In this document: positions 33,089 through 42,576 of the stretch, in pieces | Numbering within the stretch: position 1 is the stretch's first letter | Layout of the letters: the number at the start of each line of letters is the position of its first letter | Assembly: GCA_045597945.1 (NCBI GenBank) | Contig: JAZLLD010000058.1 | Coordinates: 1 to 64,000 of the forward strand | Reading direction: 5' to 3' | DNA: 64,000 nt | From: Colimorpha sp045597945 | Lineage (GTDB): Bacteria > Bacteroidota > Bacteroidia > Bacteroidales > P3 | Translations under genes and position numbers: made by a program | Notes under the pieces: model-generated | The model's input: the letters and a program-made list of their open reading frames with translations, nothing else | Databases searched by the model: none | What the model was told of the DNA's origin: nothing

Positions 33089-34885
33089 ATGTCCGACGCA
33101 CTTCTTACGGTTGAGAATCTGACCAAATCTTTTGGCGACAAGCTACTCTTCGACGATATTTCGTTCGGCATCAATGCCGGACAGAAAACCGCCCTGATTG
33201 CCCGCAACGGCTACGGCAAATCGACACTACTGAACATTCTGACCGGCAAGACGTTGCAGGACTCGGGCAAGGTAACTTTCCGCGGCGATGTCCGCATGGC
33301 CTATCTGCCGCAGCAACCCGACTTGCTGCCGCAGCAGACGGTGCGCAGTTTTGTTTATTCGGCCCAACGCCCCGACCACGAGGATCCCTGGGCTTTTGAG
33401 CAGCGGATTGAGGAGATTCTCTCGCGCCTGAAGTTGGACGACAAGATGGACCAGCAGATGCAGCTGCTTTCGGGCGGCGAGCAGAAGAAGGTGGCTCTGA
33501 GCCGCATACTGATTGACGACACCAATCTGCTGCTACTTGACGAGCCGACCAACCATCTGGATGTGCAGATGATTGAATGGCTGGAGGAGTTTCTTTCGCG
33601 TCAGCGCCTGGCCATCTTGATGGTGACGCACGACCGCTATTTCTTGGACCATGTGTGCCAGGATATTTACGAGATTGACAACAGCCGCCTCTATCATTAC
33701 CGCGGCAACTACGACTATTATCTGCGCAAGAAGGCCGAGCGGCAGTACAACGAGCGCGTAGAGGTGGAGAAGGCCAAGAGCCTGTATCGCACCGAGTTGG
33801 ACTGGATGCGGCGGATGCCCCAGGCCCGCGGCACCAAGGCGCAGGCCAGAATTGACGCTTTCTATGAGCTGGAGGCCAAGGCGCACACCCGTTTCGACGA
33901 GACCCGCCCGCAGCTGACGGTAAAGACCGAGCGCATAGGCGGCAAAATCTTGGAGATGTACAATGTGACTAAGGGTTTCGACGGCCGCACGATGGTGGAC
34001 GATTTCAGCTATGTGTTTAAGAAGGGCGAGAAAATCGGCATCGTGGGACCTAACGGCGTAGGCAAATCGACCTTCCTGAATCTGATCACCGAGAAGATGC
34101 GCCCCGACACGGGCCATATTGTTGTAGGACAGACTATTCAGTTCGGCTTCTACACCCAGGGAGGCATGACGGCACGCGAGGATATGCGTGTGATTGATAT
34201 TGTGAAAGAGGTGGCCGAGCGCATCGACCTGGATAACGGCAAGGAGATGTCGGCACACCAGTTCTTGAGCTATTTCGGCTTTGAGGACATGACGCAATAC
34301 AACTATTTCGGCAACCTGAGCGGTGGGGAGAAACGCCGACTATATCTGTTGATGGTGCTGATTGCCAACCCCAACTTCCTGATTCTAGACGAGCCGACTA
34401 ACGACTTGGATATCTACACGTTGGAGATTCTTGAGCAGTTCTTGAAGGACTATAAGGGCTGTCTGGTGATTGTGAGCCACGACCGTAGCTTTATGGACCA
34501 TATTGTGGACCATATCTTTGTGTTTGAGGGCGATGGGAAGATTCGCGACTATCATTCGAACTATACGCAGTATCTGGCCGAGAAGACCGCCAAACAGCGT
34601 TCGGAATCGCTGCAGCGCCGCGACGAGAAGCCCAAATATGAGCGCACCCGCTCAGATAAGCCCAAGGCCACCTATAAGCAGCAGAAGGAATATGAAACGC
34701 TGACAACAGAGATTGAGGCACTTACGGCCGAGAAGACCCAGCTGGAGCATCTGCTGAGCAGCGGCGAGGAGACTGATGTGGATAAGCTGACGACAGCGTC
34801 TACCAAGATAGGCGAAATTATCGCAGCACTGGACGAGAAGGAGTTGCGCTGGCTGGAGCTAGACGAGATTATTAATGGGAATTAA
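33089..34885 (+). CDS. ABC-F family ATPase
   Basis: 598 residues, two nucleotide-binding domains in tandem and no membrane segments. NBD1: Walker A ARNGYGKSTLLNIL, signature LSGGEQKKVALSRIL, Walker B LLLLDEPTNHLD. NBD2: GPNGVGKSTFLNLI, LSGGEKRRLYLLM, FLILDEPTNDLD. A linker between, and a C-terminal coiled coil (about 535-598) as in Uup/EttA-type proteins. Probably acts on the ribosome or in translation; subtype (Uup, YheS, resistance) not decided. Walker A of NBD1 begins ARNG rather than GRNG. Confidence 0.92.
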   Translation: MSDALLTVENLTKSFGDKLLFDDISFGINAGQKTALIARNGYGKSTLLNILTGKTLQDSGKVTFRGDVRMAYLPQQPDLLPQQTVRSFVYSAQRPDHEDPWAFEQRIEEILSRLKLDDKMDQQMQLLSGGEQKKVALSRILIDDTNLLLLDEPTNHLDVQMIEWLEEFLSRQRLAILMVTHDRYFLDHVCQDIYEIDNSRLYHYRGNYDYYLRKKAERQYNERVEVEKAKSLYRTELDWMRRMPQARGTKAQARIDAFYELEAKAHTRFDETRPQLTVKTERIGGKILEMYNVTKGFDGRTMVDDFSYVFKKGEKIGIVGPNGVGKSTFLNLITEKMRPDTGHIVVGQTIQFGFYTQGGMTAREDMRVIDIVKEVAERIDLDNGKEMSAHQFLSYFGFEDMTQYNYFGNLSGGEKRRLYLLMVLIANPNFLILDEPTNDLDIYTLEILEQFLKDYKGCLVIVSHDRSFMDHIVDHIFVFEGDGKIRDYHSNYTQYLAEKTAKQRSESLQRRDEKPKYERTRSDKPKATYKQQKEYETLTTEIEALTAEKTQLEHLLSSGEETDVDKLTTASTKIGEIIAALDEKELRWLELDEIINGN

Positions 34886-34997
34886 GAGGTAAGAGTTGAG
34901 AGGTAGAAGTGGGTACCCGATATCCGGTTTCCACCAATACTTCAAACTCCCACCAAAACTACAAACTTTTACACCCAAATAAATTTTACCCATATAA

Positions 34998-35819
34998 TCA
35001 ACCCTGGCTCAAGAATGCGTCGATTTGGTCAAGGGTAAGAGATTGTGCTACACTATATTCGCCAACTTGCTCACGGCGCAGAGCCGATAGGAACGCGCCG
35101 CTCTCCAAGGCTAGGCCAAGGTCGCGTGCGATGCTACGGATGTAGGTTCCCTTGCCACAACGAATACGGAAGTCGAGCTGGGGAAGGTGACTAGGCACAG
35201 AGCCTAAAGGGTTGTCGTAGAGGTGATGCTGGGGCTTAGTGGATGAGTCTTCGTCTAGTGCAGGAGCCGACATCTTGAATTCTGCGGGTTGCTCGGTGCC
35301 GGGACGGAAGGCAGTAATCTCGAATTCTTCGATTTTCACAATCTTGGCCGTAGGAGTTGGTGCTTCTTCGCCCTCGGCAGTCTGTCTGGCATAGTTATAG
35401 GCCCGCTGTCCATTGATTTTCACAGCACTAAAGATGGGCGGTACCTGCTCCACTTCGCCCAAAAACTGGCCGATTGTATTGTCAATCAGTTCGCGGGTGA
35501 TATGCTCGTAAGGATAGAAGTGGTCGATAGCGCGCTCCAAATCGTAGCACGGTGTGGTGGCACCGAGAACCATGGTGCCGGTGTAGACTTTCTCACCGCT
35601 TTGGAGTTCGTCGATGCGCTTGGTTGCCTTACCCACACACACGAGCAAGAGCCCCGTGGCCAGAGGGTCGAGGGTGCCGGCATGACCAATCTTGAATTTC
35701 TTCAGACCGTAAGTTCGGCGGATGGCCGCCTTGATTTTATTCACAGCCTGAAAGCTGGTCCACTGATAGGGCTTGTCGATGGGCAGGACGGTTCCTGCGA
35801 GTAACTGTTCTTCTGTCAT
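34998..35819 (-). CDS. truB: tRNA pseudouridine(55) synthase
   Basis: 273 residues. Catalytic Asp in IGHAGTLDPLATGLLLVCVG, the QWTSF-type opening PYQWTSFQAVNKIK, LGATTPCYDLE, and RCGKGTYIRSIARDLG near the C-terminus. It isomerises U55 of tRNA. An insert near residues 160-200 (rich in E, T and P, with SSTKPQHHLYDNPLG) is longer than in most TruB. It follows uppP, as in many Bacteroidota genomes. Confidence 0.95.
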   Translation of the reverse strand: MTEEQLLAGTVLPIDKPYQWTSFQAVNKIKAAIRRTYGLKKFKIGHAGTLDPLATGLLLVCVGKATKRIDELQSGEKVYTGTMVLGATTPCYDLERAIDHFYPYEHITRELIDNTIGQFLGEVEQVPPIFSAVKINGQRAYNYARQTAEGEEAPTPTAKIVKIEEFEITAFRPGTEQPAEFKMSAPALDEDSSTKPQHHLYDNPLGSVPSHLPQLDFRIRCGKGTYIRSIARDLGLALESGAFLSALRREQVGEYSVAQSLTLDQIDAFLSQG

Positions 35820-35897
35820 GTAAGGAAAAACTAAAGGTGAAAAGGAGTGTCGCGGTGCACCTCACTTTTCACCTTATAATGTGATAATTAGATCGGA

Positions 35898-36704
35898 TTA
35901 AGAAAACATGGGGACCACGATTGCCAACACGCCGACGACTGCGCAATAGAGTGCGAACCAGATTAAATTGCCACGTTTTACGATGTTGATCATCCATTTG
36001 CAAGCAAGGCATCCGCTAACGAAGGCGGCAAGGAAGCCGACAATCAGAGATGTGGTGGGCAGGCCTGCCATGGCGGTAGAGACGCCCACTTCAATCATAT
36101 CCTTGGTGTCGAGAAGTGCTTCGCCGAGGATGGGAGGAATGACCATGAGGAAAGAGAACTGGGCAAGTTTCTCTTTTTTATTACCAAGCAGAAGACCCGT
36201 AGCGATAGTGCTTCCAGAGCGGGACAGCCCCGGGAGCACAGCTATAGCCTGGGCGATACCAATGATGAAGGCATGCAGGGGAGAGATATTCTCGCGCTGG
36301 CGGGGCTTGGCCCAATAGCTGAAAGCCAGCAAGGTGGCGGTGATAAGCAGGCAGATGCCGACAACCAGGAGTCCGCTACCGAAGATTTCTTCGACCTTGT
36401 CTTTGAAAAGGAAGCCCACCACGGCAACAGGAATCATGGAAATGAGGATGTTGACGACATAGCGCGTGCCCTCATTCCATTTGAATTTGAAGAAATCCTG
36501 GAAAAGCCATACGATTTCTTTCCACAGAATGACACAAGTGCTGAGCACTGTTGCGACATGCACGGCCACGGTGAAAGCCAGGTTTTCCTCGCCGTTAAGG
36601 CCGAAGAGGGTGGCACCGATAGTGAGGTGGCCGCTAGAACTGACAGGGAGGTATTCGGTGAGGCCTTGTACCAAACCGAGGATAAGCGACTGCAACCAAT
36701 CCAT
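35898..36704 (-). CDS. uppP: Undecaprenyl-diphosphatase (BacA/UppP)
   Basis: 268 residues, seven to eight membrane helices. Catalytic motifs: GLTEYLPVSSSGHL near the N-terminus and AVLPGLSRSGSTIATG in the middle. It recycles the undecaprenyl carrier used for peptidoglycan and other envelope polymers. Part of the ftsX-DUF3098-uppP-truB series. Confidence 0.96.
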   Translation of the reverse strand: MDWLQSLILGLVQGLTEYLPVSSSGHLTIGATLFGLNGEENLAFTVAVHVATVLSTCVILWKEIVWLFQDFFKFKWNEGTRYVVNILISMIPVAVVGFLFKDKVEEIFGSGLLVVGICLLITATLLAFSYWAKPRQRENISPLHAFIIGIAQAIAVLPGLSRSGSTIATGLLLGNKKEKLAQFSFLMVIPPILGEALLDTKDMIEVGVSTAMAGLPTTSLIVGFLAAFVSGCLACKWMINIVKRGNLIWFALYCAVVGVLAIVVPMFS

Positions 36705-36736
36705 AGTGTTGTAGTTTTATGATTGATACTGGGTTA

Positions 36737-37000
36737 TTAGTTCTTCTTGCTCTTGAACATGATGGCCACAATCTCGGCCACAAAGCCCAAGATAATGAAG
36801 ATAGGAGCCACATAGAGACGGCGGGTGTTGAACATGGCGGAGTTAAACACATTGGGGTCGTCGGAGCCGCCACCGCAGAGGAATATGTAGCCGAGGGCCA
36901 GCAGAATAACGCCGGCAATCATGATGATATAGTTGACTTTAGTGAAAAGGAAGTCGAACTGATTGTTGCTTTTGTTGTCAGAAGAGGTTTCTTTTGCCAT
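36737..37000 (-). CDS. DUF3098 small membrane protein
   Basis: 87 residues from the ATG at 37000; an upstream non-ATG start in frame would add nine residues. Two membrane helices (VNYIIMIAGVILLALGYIFL and LYVAPIFIILGFVAEIVAIMF) with the family loop GGGSDDPNVFN. Function unknown. Consistently found between ftsX and uppP in Bacteroidota, which suggests a link to cell division or envelope growth. Confidence 0.88.
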   Translation of the reverse strand: MAKETSSDNKSNNQFDFLFTKVNYIIMIAGVILLALGYIFLCGGGSDDPNVFNSAMFNTRRLYVAPIFIILGFVAEIVAIMFKSKKN

Positions 37001-37049
37001 GATGTATTGTGTTTTTCTGTCTCGCAAAGAGATGTTTTTATTGTATTAT

Positions 37050-37922
37050 CTAATTATTATAACGCAAATAGCGATTGACTGCGAAAAGGGTGGAGAGGTA
37101 GGACAGCAGAATACCGAGCACCACGAGGATGACAGCGATGGCCGCATACCAAATCATGTGGTCGGGGTTGAGGAGGTCCATGCCGACAAGCGACTGATTA
37201 AGAGCGCCCAGGGCAACCGCAAGGATGGCGGCGGCGATAAGGGCACCGAGAAGGCCATACCAGATACTGCGACTTACAAACGGACGCGCGATAAATCCAT
37301 GCTTAGCACCCACGAGCCTCATAGTGGTGACGGTCTCGCGCTGGGCATAAAGCGCAATGCGGATGGTGCTGGAAATGATTAGAATACTGATAATCACAAG
37401 CAGAACCATGAAAATAACCAAGAACCATGTGATGTTGAAGAACACACCATTCAGCTCGTTGACCACATTTTCTTGATAGGCAACACCGGTCACATTTTCA
37501 AGTGCGCCAACCTTGGACGTGAAATTCTCGATAGTCTTGCTCCTATCAGCCTGGTGCATCTCAGGCAGATAGTTGGCCTTGAGATTAACCATGAGCGAGG
37601 GGTAGAGCGGATTGTAGCCACAGAAAGAGACGAAATCATCGTTCAACTCCTCTGAGAATATCTCGGCAGCCTGCTGGCGCGAGATGTAGTCGACATGCTT
37701 CACCTCGGGCATGGTTTCAATCTTCATCTTCAAGAGGTCGGCCATCTCGTCGCTGATTTCCGGCTCAAGGTCCACCTTGAAAGTGATGCGCTCCTGCATA
37801 TCGTGGGTGGTGCGATAGGAGTGATATTCCAAAAGAAGACACATTCCGAGGAGAAGCATTACCAGGGTGATGCTCAGGATGGTGGAGGAATGTGTCTCCC
37901 AAATATTTACTTTATTTTTCAA
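37050..37922 (-). CDS. ftsX: Cell-division ABC transporter permease FtsX
   Basis: 290 residues. One N-terminal helix, a periplasmic domain (about 45-165) and three C-terminal helices, as in FtsX. Conserved MVNLKANYLPE, YQENVVNELNGVFF and TVTTMRLVGAKHGFIARPF can be seen. With FtsE it controls peptidoglycan hydrolases at the septum. ftsE is not nearby. The start appears to be TTG at 37922: no ATG precedes it before an in-frame stop, and the first internal ATG would remove much of helix one. Confidence 0.88.
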   Translation of the reverse strand: MKNKVNIWETHSSTILSITLVMLLLGMCLLLEYHSYRTTHDMQERITFKVDLEPEISDEMADLLKMKIETMPEVKHVDYISRQQAAEIFSEELNDDFVSFCGYNPLYPSLMVNLKANYLPEMHQADRSKTIENFTSKVGALENVTGVAYQENVVNELNGVFFNITWFLVIFMVLLVIISILIISSTIRIALYAQRETVTTMRLVGAKHGFIARPFVSRSIWYGLLGALIAAAILAVALGALNQSLVGMDLLNPDHMIWYAAIAVILVVLGILLSYLSTLFAVNRYLRYNN

Positions 37923-37951
37923 CTTCTGAAAATCAAAGTGTTACAACAATG

Positions 37952-39091
37952 TTAGTTAGCCAACATCACGGGCATGACAAGCATGAGGATGTCTTCGGGG
38001 GAGTCTTCTTCCTCGGTGATGGGGAAGATAATGCCGGCGCGGCTGGGATGCGACATCTCAATCATAATCTGCTCGGTCTCAATGTTCTGAACCATCTCGG
38101 CCAGGAACTTGGCGTTGAAGCCGATTTCCATGGGTTCGCCCTCATACTGACAGGGCATCTTCTCGTGAGCATCGTTGGAGAATTCGATATCCTCGGTGCT
38201 GAGCTGAAGCTCGTGCTCCTGAATGCTGAGGCGGACCTGGTGAGTGGACTGGTTGGCAAACAGCCCCACGCGGCGCAGGATATTGAGGAAGGAAGAGCGG
38301 TCGAGAGTCAGCTTATTGGGGTTCTCCTTGGGGATGGCGGCATCATAGTTGGGGTACTTGCCATCCACGAGGCGGCAGATGATATAGAAATTGTCGAAAG
38401 TGAAGAAAACGTTCACATTATTGTATTCAACTTTGACATCAAACTCCTCTTTGCGAGAAGCCAGGATGCTCTTCATCATGGTGACAGGTTTGCGGGGCAG
38501 GATGAAGCTGACAGGAGTGTCGCACTTGATGTCGGAACGGCGATAGCGCACCAGTTTGTGGGCATCGGTGGCCACAAAGGTGGTGTTTTCGGCAGTGATA
38601 TCGCAGAAGATACCACCCATCTGAGGACGCATTTCATCGGTAGAGGCGGCGAAAGCGGTCTTGCTGATAGCGTTGATCATAGCCGAGCTAGGCATGATGA
38701 TGGTGGAAGTCTCGCGGGCCTCGGGCATATTGGGGAAAGTCTCGGGGTTCTTGCCTGCCAGACGGTATTTACCCTCTCCGGAGATGATGGTGATACCAAA
38801 GTTGGAATCATCAACGCTGAAGGTCAGGGGCACATCGTCAAGGCTCTTGAGGATGTCAATCAGCAACTTGGACGGCACTGCGATGTCGGCCAATCCTTCC
38901 ATTTTGGAGGTTTCGACCTCCATCTTGGTCACGAGAGTGGTTTCAAGGTCGGTGGCGCGAATGGTCAGCAGACCTTCGTCCAAATGGAAATGGAAGCAAC
39001 TGATGATAGGCACGGTGTTATTGTTACCGATAACGCCGCTGATAGACTGGATTTGCTTGGAAAGCAGCAAGCTATTGACGATGAATTTCAT
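37952..39091 (-). CDS. dnaN: DNA polymerase III beta sliding clamp
   Basis: 379 residues, normal length, three clamp domains. MKFIVNSLLLSKQIQSISGVI opens domain one; SSAMINAISKTAFAAS, FVATDAHKLVRYRR and the C-terminal MLVMPVMLAN tail are typical. It encircles DNA and holds polymerase III. It lies about 28 kb from dnaA, not next to it, and 29 bp upstream of ftsX on the same strand. Confidence 0.96.
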   Translation of the reverse strand: MKFIVNSLLLSKQIQSISGVIGNNNTVPIISCFHFHLDEGLLTIRATDLETTLVTKMEVETSKMEGLADIAVPSKLLIDILKSLDDVPLTFSVDDSNFGITIISGEGKYRLAGKNPETFPNMPEARETSTIIMPSSAMINAISKTAFAASTDEMRPQMGGIFCDITAENTTFVATDAHKLVRYRRSDIKCDTPVSFILPRKPVTMMKSILASRKEEFDVKVEYNNVNVFFTFDNFYIICRLVDGKYPNYDAAIPKENPNKLTLDRSSFLNILRRVGLFANQSTHQVRLSIQEHELQLSTEDIEFSNDAHEKMPCQYEGEPMEIGFNAKFLAEMVQNIETEQIMIEMSHPSRAGIIFPITEEEDSPEDILMLVMPVMLAN

Positions 39092-39137
39092 ATTGTTGAA
39101 TCTTTTTTTGCGTTAATAAATCATTTCTTTTAATTTG

Positions 39138-39145
39138 CAAAATTA
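39138..39145 (-). promoter_or_regulatory. -7 promoter element for dnaN
   Basis: TAATTTTG on the minus strand about 47 bp before the dnaN start. TTATCAACA close by (39186-39194) resembles a DnaA box and might allow DnaA control; a single site is weak evidence. Confidence 0.5.
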
Positions 39146-39224
39146 ATATATTTATTTCAATTAAAAGAAACATTATTTCATTTTTTATCAACACCCTTTC
39201 GTTAGTCGCGAGACGAAGTGGTGA

Positions 39225-39599
39225 CTAGTCAAGCGAATAGCACACGCCTTCGGGCAGGTCGATGTTGGTGTGGTAAGTGCAGTAGGCCTTTGAGTATCTG
39301 TCATCTAGGTACATCTCACCGCTGATTTCCTCATCCACCTCGAAGCGCGACCGAGTGCGATAAAGGATGATGCAATTCTTGTAGGTCTTGCCGGTCTGGT
39401 CGCGGTAATCTTTGCCGATTGAGTCAGGGCTGCTGACCGAGATAAGCCAGCCAAAATCCAACTCAGAGATGCTGGCGCTCATCATGGAACAATTCACATA
39501 GTCCACCACCTTGCCCTTGAAAGGGAAAGTCTCCACATTCTTGCCGCAGGAGCAGAACAAAAACATCAGCCCGATGGCTAAAAACAAATATCTTTTCAT
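39225..39599 (-). CDS. Small lipoprotein of unknown function
   Basis: 124 residues. Signal with lipobox LFCSC (residues 14-18) then a beta-rich mature part. Unpaired Cys residues at NCSMM, NCIIL, YCTY and VCYS. No known domain recognised. It lies 18 bp after dapD on the same strand and may share its transcript. Confidence 0.65.
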   Translation of the reverse strand: MKRYLFLAIGLMFLFCSCGKNVETFPFKGKVVDYVNCSMMSASISELDFGWLISVSSPDSIGKDYRDQTGKTYKNCIILYRTRSRFEVDEEISGEMYLDDRYSKAYCTYHTNIDLPEGVCYSLD

Positions 39600-39617
39600 A
39601 AAGTAAAATTTGCTATA

Positions 39618-40436
39618 TTAAACACTTACACCATAGTCGCGGAGCGCCTGGTTGAGGGAGGTCTTCTTGTCGGTAGACTCGCTGCGGCGACCAATAATCA
39701 ATGCGCAGCTCACCTGGTAGTCGCCAGCCGGATAATGGCGGGTGTAGCTGCCGGGAATCACGATGCTGCGTGCCGGCACACGACCTTTATAGGTAATTGG
39801 CTCTTCGTTAGTTACATCTATTATATGGGTACTAGCCGTGATAACGGTATTGGCGCCGATAACGGCCTCTTCTTCCACATGGGCGCCCTCAACAATGATG
39901 CTGCGGCTGCCGATGAAGCAGTTGTCCTCGATGATGACCGGTGCGGCCTGCACGGGTTCCAGCACACCGCCGATGCCCACACCACCGCTGAGGTGTACAT
40001 TCTTGCCAATCTGGGCGCAGCTGCCCACGGTGGCCCAGGTGTCAACCATAGTACCGCTATCAACATAGGCACCGATATTCACATACGAAGGCATCATCAC
40101 CACACCGGGAGCCAGATAGGCACCGTGGCGAGCAATGGCATGAGGCACAACACGCACCTGCTGCTCGGCATAATTTTTCTTTAGCGGAATTTTATCGTGG
40201 AACTCAAAAGGCCCGCACTCCACAGTCTGCATATCGCAGATGGGGAAATAAAGAATCACGGCCTTCTTCAGCCAGTCATTCACCTTCCAGCCGGCATCGC
40301 CCTTCTCGGCAATGCGTAGCTGACCGCGGTCCAACTGGTTGATAACCTCGCGGATAGTATCTTGGATTTGAGCATCTTTCAGCAAATCGCGGTTGTCCCA
40401 CGCCTGCTCGATGATAGTCTGTCTTTCGTCTTTCAT
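39618..40436 (-). CDS. dapD: 2,3,4,5-tetrahydropyridine-2,6-dicarboxylate N-succinyltransferase
   Basis: 272 residues from the ATG at 40436; a TTG at 40460 upstream is less likely. The left-handed beta-helix hexapeptide repeats (GAYLAPGVVMMPSYVNIGA, GKNVHLSGGVGIGG, EEAVIGANTVITAST) and YAEQQVRVVPHAIAR identify the family. It succinylates tetrahydrodipicolinate in lysine/meso-diaminopimelate synthesis, feeding peptidoglycan. Most Bacteroidota use DapL instead, so a DapD branch is worth noting. Confidence 0.92.
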   Translation of the reverse strand: MKDERQTIIEQAWDNRDLLKDAQIQDTIREVINQLDRGQLRIAEKGDAGWKVNDWLKKAVILYFPICDMQTVECGPFEFHDKIPLKKNYAEQQVRVVPHAIARHGAYLAPGVVMMPSYVNIGAYVDSGTMVDTWATVGSCAQIGKNVHLSGGVGIGGVLEPVQAAPVIIEDNCFIGSRSIIVEGAHVEEEAVIGANTVITASTHIIDVTNEEPITYKGRVPARSIVIPGSYTRHYPAGDYQVSCALIIGRRSESTDKKTSLNQALRDYGVSV

Positions 40437-40526
40437 AAAAGGCGAAACGCAGAAATACAATATTTATTGTATGAGCTGCGAAAAAAAAAGATTTGCCAGG
40501 CAAAAATGTTTCGTGCAGACCTGGAG

Positions 40527-40988
40527 CTACAGCTGGCTGTTGTTTGAAAGGCGTTCTTCCCTGGCCTGGCGGCGGAATTCCTCGCGCTCGGCCCATTCCT
40601 CATGGCTGACGGCAAGGGCTAAACTGATAGTTCTCTCGGGGCTGATTTTGCGGTGTTCGCAATGCTGCTCATGGCGGAGGATAGACAAGGGATATTTATT
40701 TCTTAATTCTTGATATTCACAATTTTGCAGCAATATTTCATTGCGCTTCAGGTGCTCGCGATTGGCCTTGAGATCTTTCCACAATTTGAAGTAGTCCATG
40801 CGGAAACAGATATACCAAATGGTGATCAGCGCCCACACCGGGCCCATGGCACCGATAATGATGAGGATGGGTAGCGTCTGGTTCATGTTCATGGCAATCC
40901 ACACTGTAATGTAGCCGATACCCAGCATGGTGGCAAACAGCAGAGAGGACCATGCCAACTTCCATTTGATTTTCTTTGAATCTTTCAT
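40527..40988 (-). CDS. Small protein with two membrane helices and charged C-terminal tail
   Basis: 153 residues. Helices at about 11-32 (AWSSLLFATMLGIGYITVWI) and 38-62, then a basic-acidic coiled region. No domain recognised. Upstream on the minus strand a TATCTTTG promoter (41044-41051) supports expression. Probable inner-membrane protein; function unknown. Confidence 0.65.
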   Translation of the reverse strand: MKDSKKIKWKLAWSSLLFATMLGIGYITVWIAMNMNQTLPILIIIGAMGPVWALITIWYICFRMDYFKLWKDLKANREHLKRNEILLQNCEYQELRNKYPLSILRHEQHCEHRKISPERTISLALAVSHEEWAEREEFRRQAREERLSNNSQL

Positions 40989-41043
40989 AATATCAACATT
41001 TTAAAACTACTGACATAGTTTTTATCGCATTCGTTTGAATCTG

Positions 41044-41051
41044 CAAAGATA
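41044..41051 (-). promoter_or_regulatory. -7 promoter element for the 40988 gene
   Basis: TATCTTTG on the minus strand, about 55 bp before the ATG at 40988. Confidence 0.6.
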
Positions 41052-41115
41052 CTAAATTTTTCACAAAGAGGAGAAAAAAACTTGTTTCCAAGAGACCCGA
41101 AACACCTTCGTAACT

Positions 41116-41220
41116 CCGCCAGTTTTACCTTATTTATTCTATAGTTATACCTTATTTATTCTATTCCATATAGGATAAATATAGTATAACTAAGGTATAA
41201 ATATAGGATAAGGAACGGGC
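41116..41220 (+). repeat. Palindromic 11-bp-phased element, copy 3
   Basis: CGCCAGTTTTACC edge, units such as TTATTCTATAG and TTATACCTTAT, a central turn, then ATAGGATAAAT, ATAGTATAACT, AAGGTATAAAT and ATAGGATAAGG, and the AACGGG edge. The rest of 40989-41442 holds only a GC-rich stretch (41215-41290, TCTACAGCGAGGGCAG) and AT-rich DNA. Confidence 0.85.
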
Positions 41221-41442
41221 TTAGGGCGGGAGAAGCGCTGGAGAGCGGGCTTAGACTGGGTCTACAGCGAGGGCAGAGTGGCGGCAGCTGGAACTGTGAT
41301 GAAACGTGATTTGGTACTGCTTCGACAAAGAATTGGCTATTATATGGTTGAGTGATGGTTTGGGCGATTTGTTGAAAGATTTTTTCGCCTTTGCATAATA
41401 AAATATAGAATTAATCGTTAAAAATGGATATTTAATTTATCT

Positions 41443-42558
41443 ATGAGGAGAATTCTAACAATCATAGCAGCATGCGTGGTCTTGTGCCACACCGCCTGGG
41501 GACAGAACAAGGCGGTGATGGCTGATTATCAGTCGCAGTTGCAGGCTCTTTTTGAAGATGTGTATAATGCGCCTACCGACAATCAGCGCTATCATGCCAA
41601 CGAGGCTGCCGTGCTGATGCTTCAGGAAGCCTTGAAGGAGGAGAACTCCTTTAAATGGCAGTGGGATTTCGGCACGCGGGTTTCGGTGCTGACCTCAAAG
41701 GATAAGAAATTCCGCATCTTTACCTGGCCTGTGGTGAACGATAATGGTGAGTATGAATGCTTTGGACTGATTCAAGCCCTGGACGAAAAGACCGATGAAT
41801 ATGATGTGTTTGTGCTGAACGATAAGTCGGAAGACATCATCAACCGCCAAGAAGACCTGCTGTCGCCAGACAATTGGTTCGGCTCTGTATACCAAGAACT
41901 TATCACCACCACCTACGACGGCAAGACATTCTACACCTTGCTCGGCTGGAGTGGTGTGGACAACCTGACGCAGCGCAAGGTGATTGAACCTGTGCTGTTT
42001 AAGTCAGGCAGAAGCATGCCGCAATTTGGCCAGAATCTATTTAAGAAAGAGCGCAATCTGCGCCGTATCGTGCTGGAATACACCCACGACGCCATGGTCA
42101 ATCTGCGCTACGAGGAACAGTTTGTGCGCACCGTGGAACACCTCAGAGCCAAGCGCTCCGGCGTGGCCCAGCCCAAATACGGCCGCCAGCCCTATCCCCC
42201 CAAGCGCGGCAAGAAAGGCAAAAAGGGGAAAAAGGGCACCAGCCGGGTTGTGGCCACGGCCAACCGCACTTCTCGCGCACAAAACGAGCGTGTGACTTCC
42301 GGTCCCTCCAGCAAGACCAAGGACGAGAAGCTGCGGATGATTATTTTTGACGAAGTAGGCCCTCAAGTCATTGGAATGGAGGGTCTTTACCAATACTATG
42401 TTCCTTCTGGAGTTGAACTAGCCTATGTGTTCTTGGACGGCAAATGGGTGCTGCGCGAGGGTGCGCAGGGCCGTGTGCAAGACAAGAAGTTGAACAAAGA
42501 CTTCGACAAACCCATCAAGAAGGCCAAGCCCGCCTATCAGGTGGAGGCTGAAGAGTAG
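41443..42558 (+). CDS. Exported protein of unknown function with Lys/Gly-rich segment
   Basis: 371 residues. Signal peptide (ILTIIAACVVLCHTAWGQ). The first 225 residues look globular (SFKWQWDFGTRVSVLTSKDKKFRIFTWPVVNDNGEYECFG, DNLTQRKVIEPVLFKSG). Residues about 247-270 are a basic strip (PPKRGKKGKKGKKG) before a second folded part ending IKKAKPAYQVEAEE. Likely periplasmic; no known domain. The dxs start follows within 20 bp, so it may share a transcript. Confidence 0.75.
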   Translation: MRRILTIIAACVVLCHTAWGQNKAVMADYQSQLQALFEDVYNAPTDNQRYHANEAAVLMLQEALKEENSFKWQWDFGTRVSVLTSKDKKFRIFTWPVVNDNGEYECFGLIQALDEKTDEYDVFVLNDKSEDIINRQEDLLSPDNWFGSVYQELITTTYDGKTFYTLLGWSGVDNLTQRKVIEPVLFKSGRSMPQFGQNLFKKERNLRRIVLEYTHDAMVNLRYEEQFVRTVEHLRAKRSGVAQPKYGRQPYPPKRGKKGKKGKKGTSRVVATANRTSRAQNERVTSGPSSKTKDEKLRMIIFDEVGPQVIGMEGLYQYYVPSGVELAYVFLDGKWVLREGAQGRVQDKKLNKDFDKPIKKAKPAYQVEAEE

Positions 42559-42576
42559 CTGACATTGAAAATAGAC

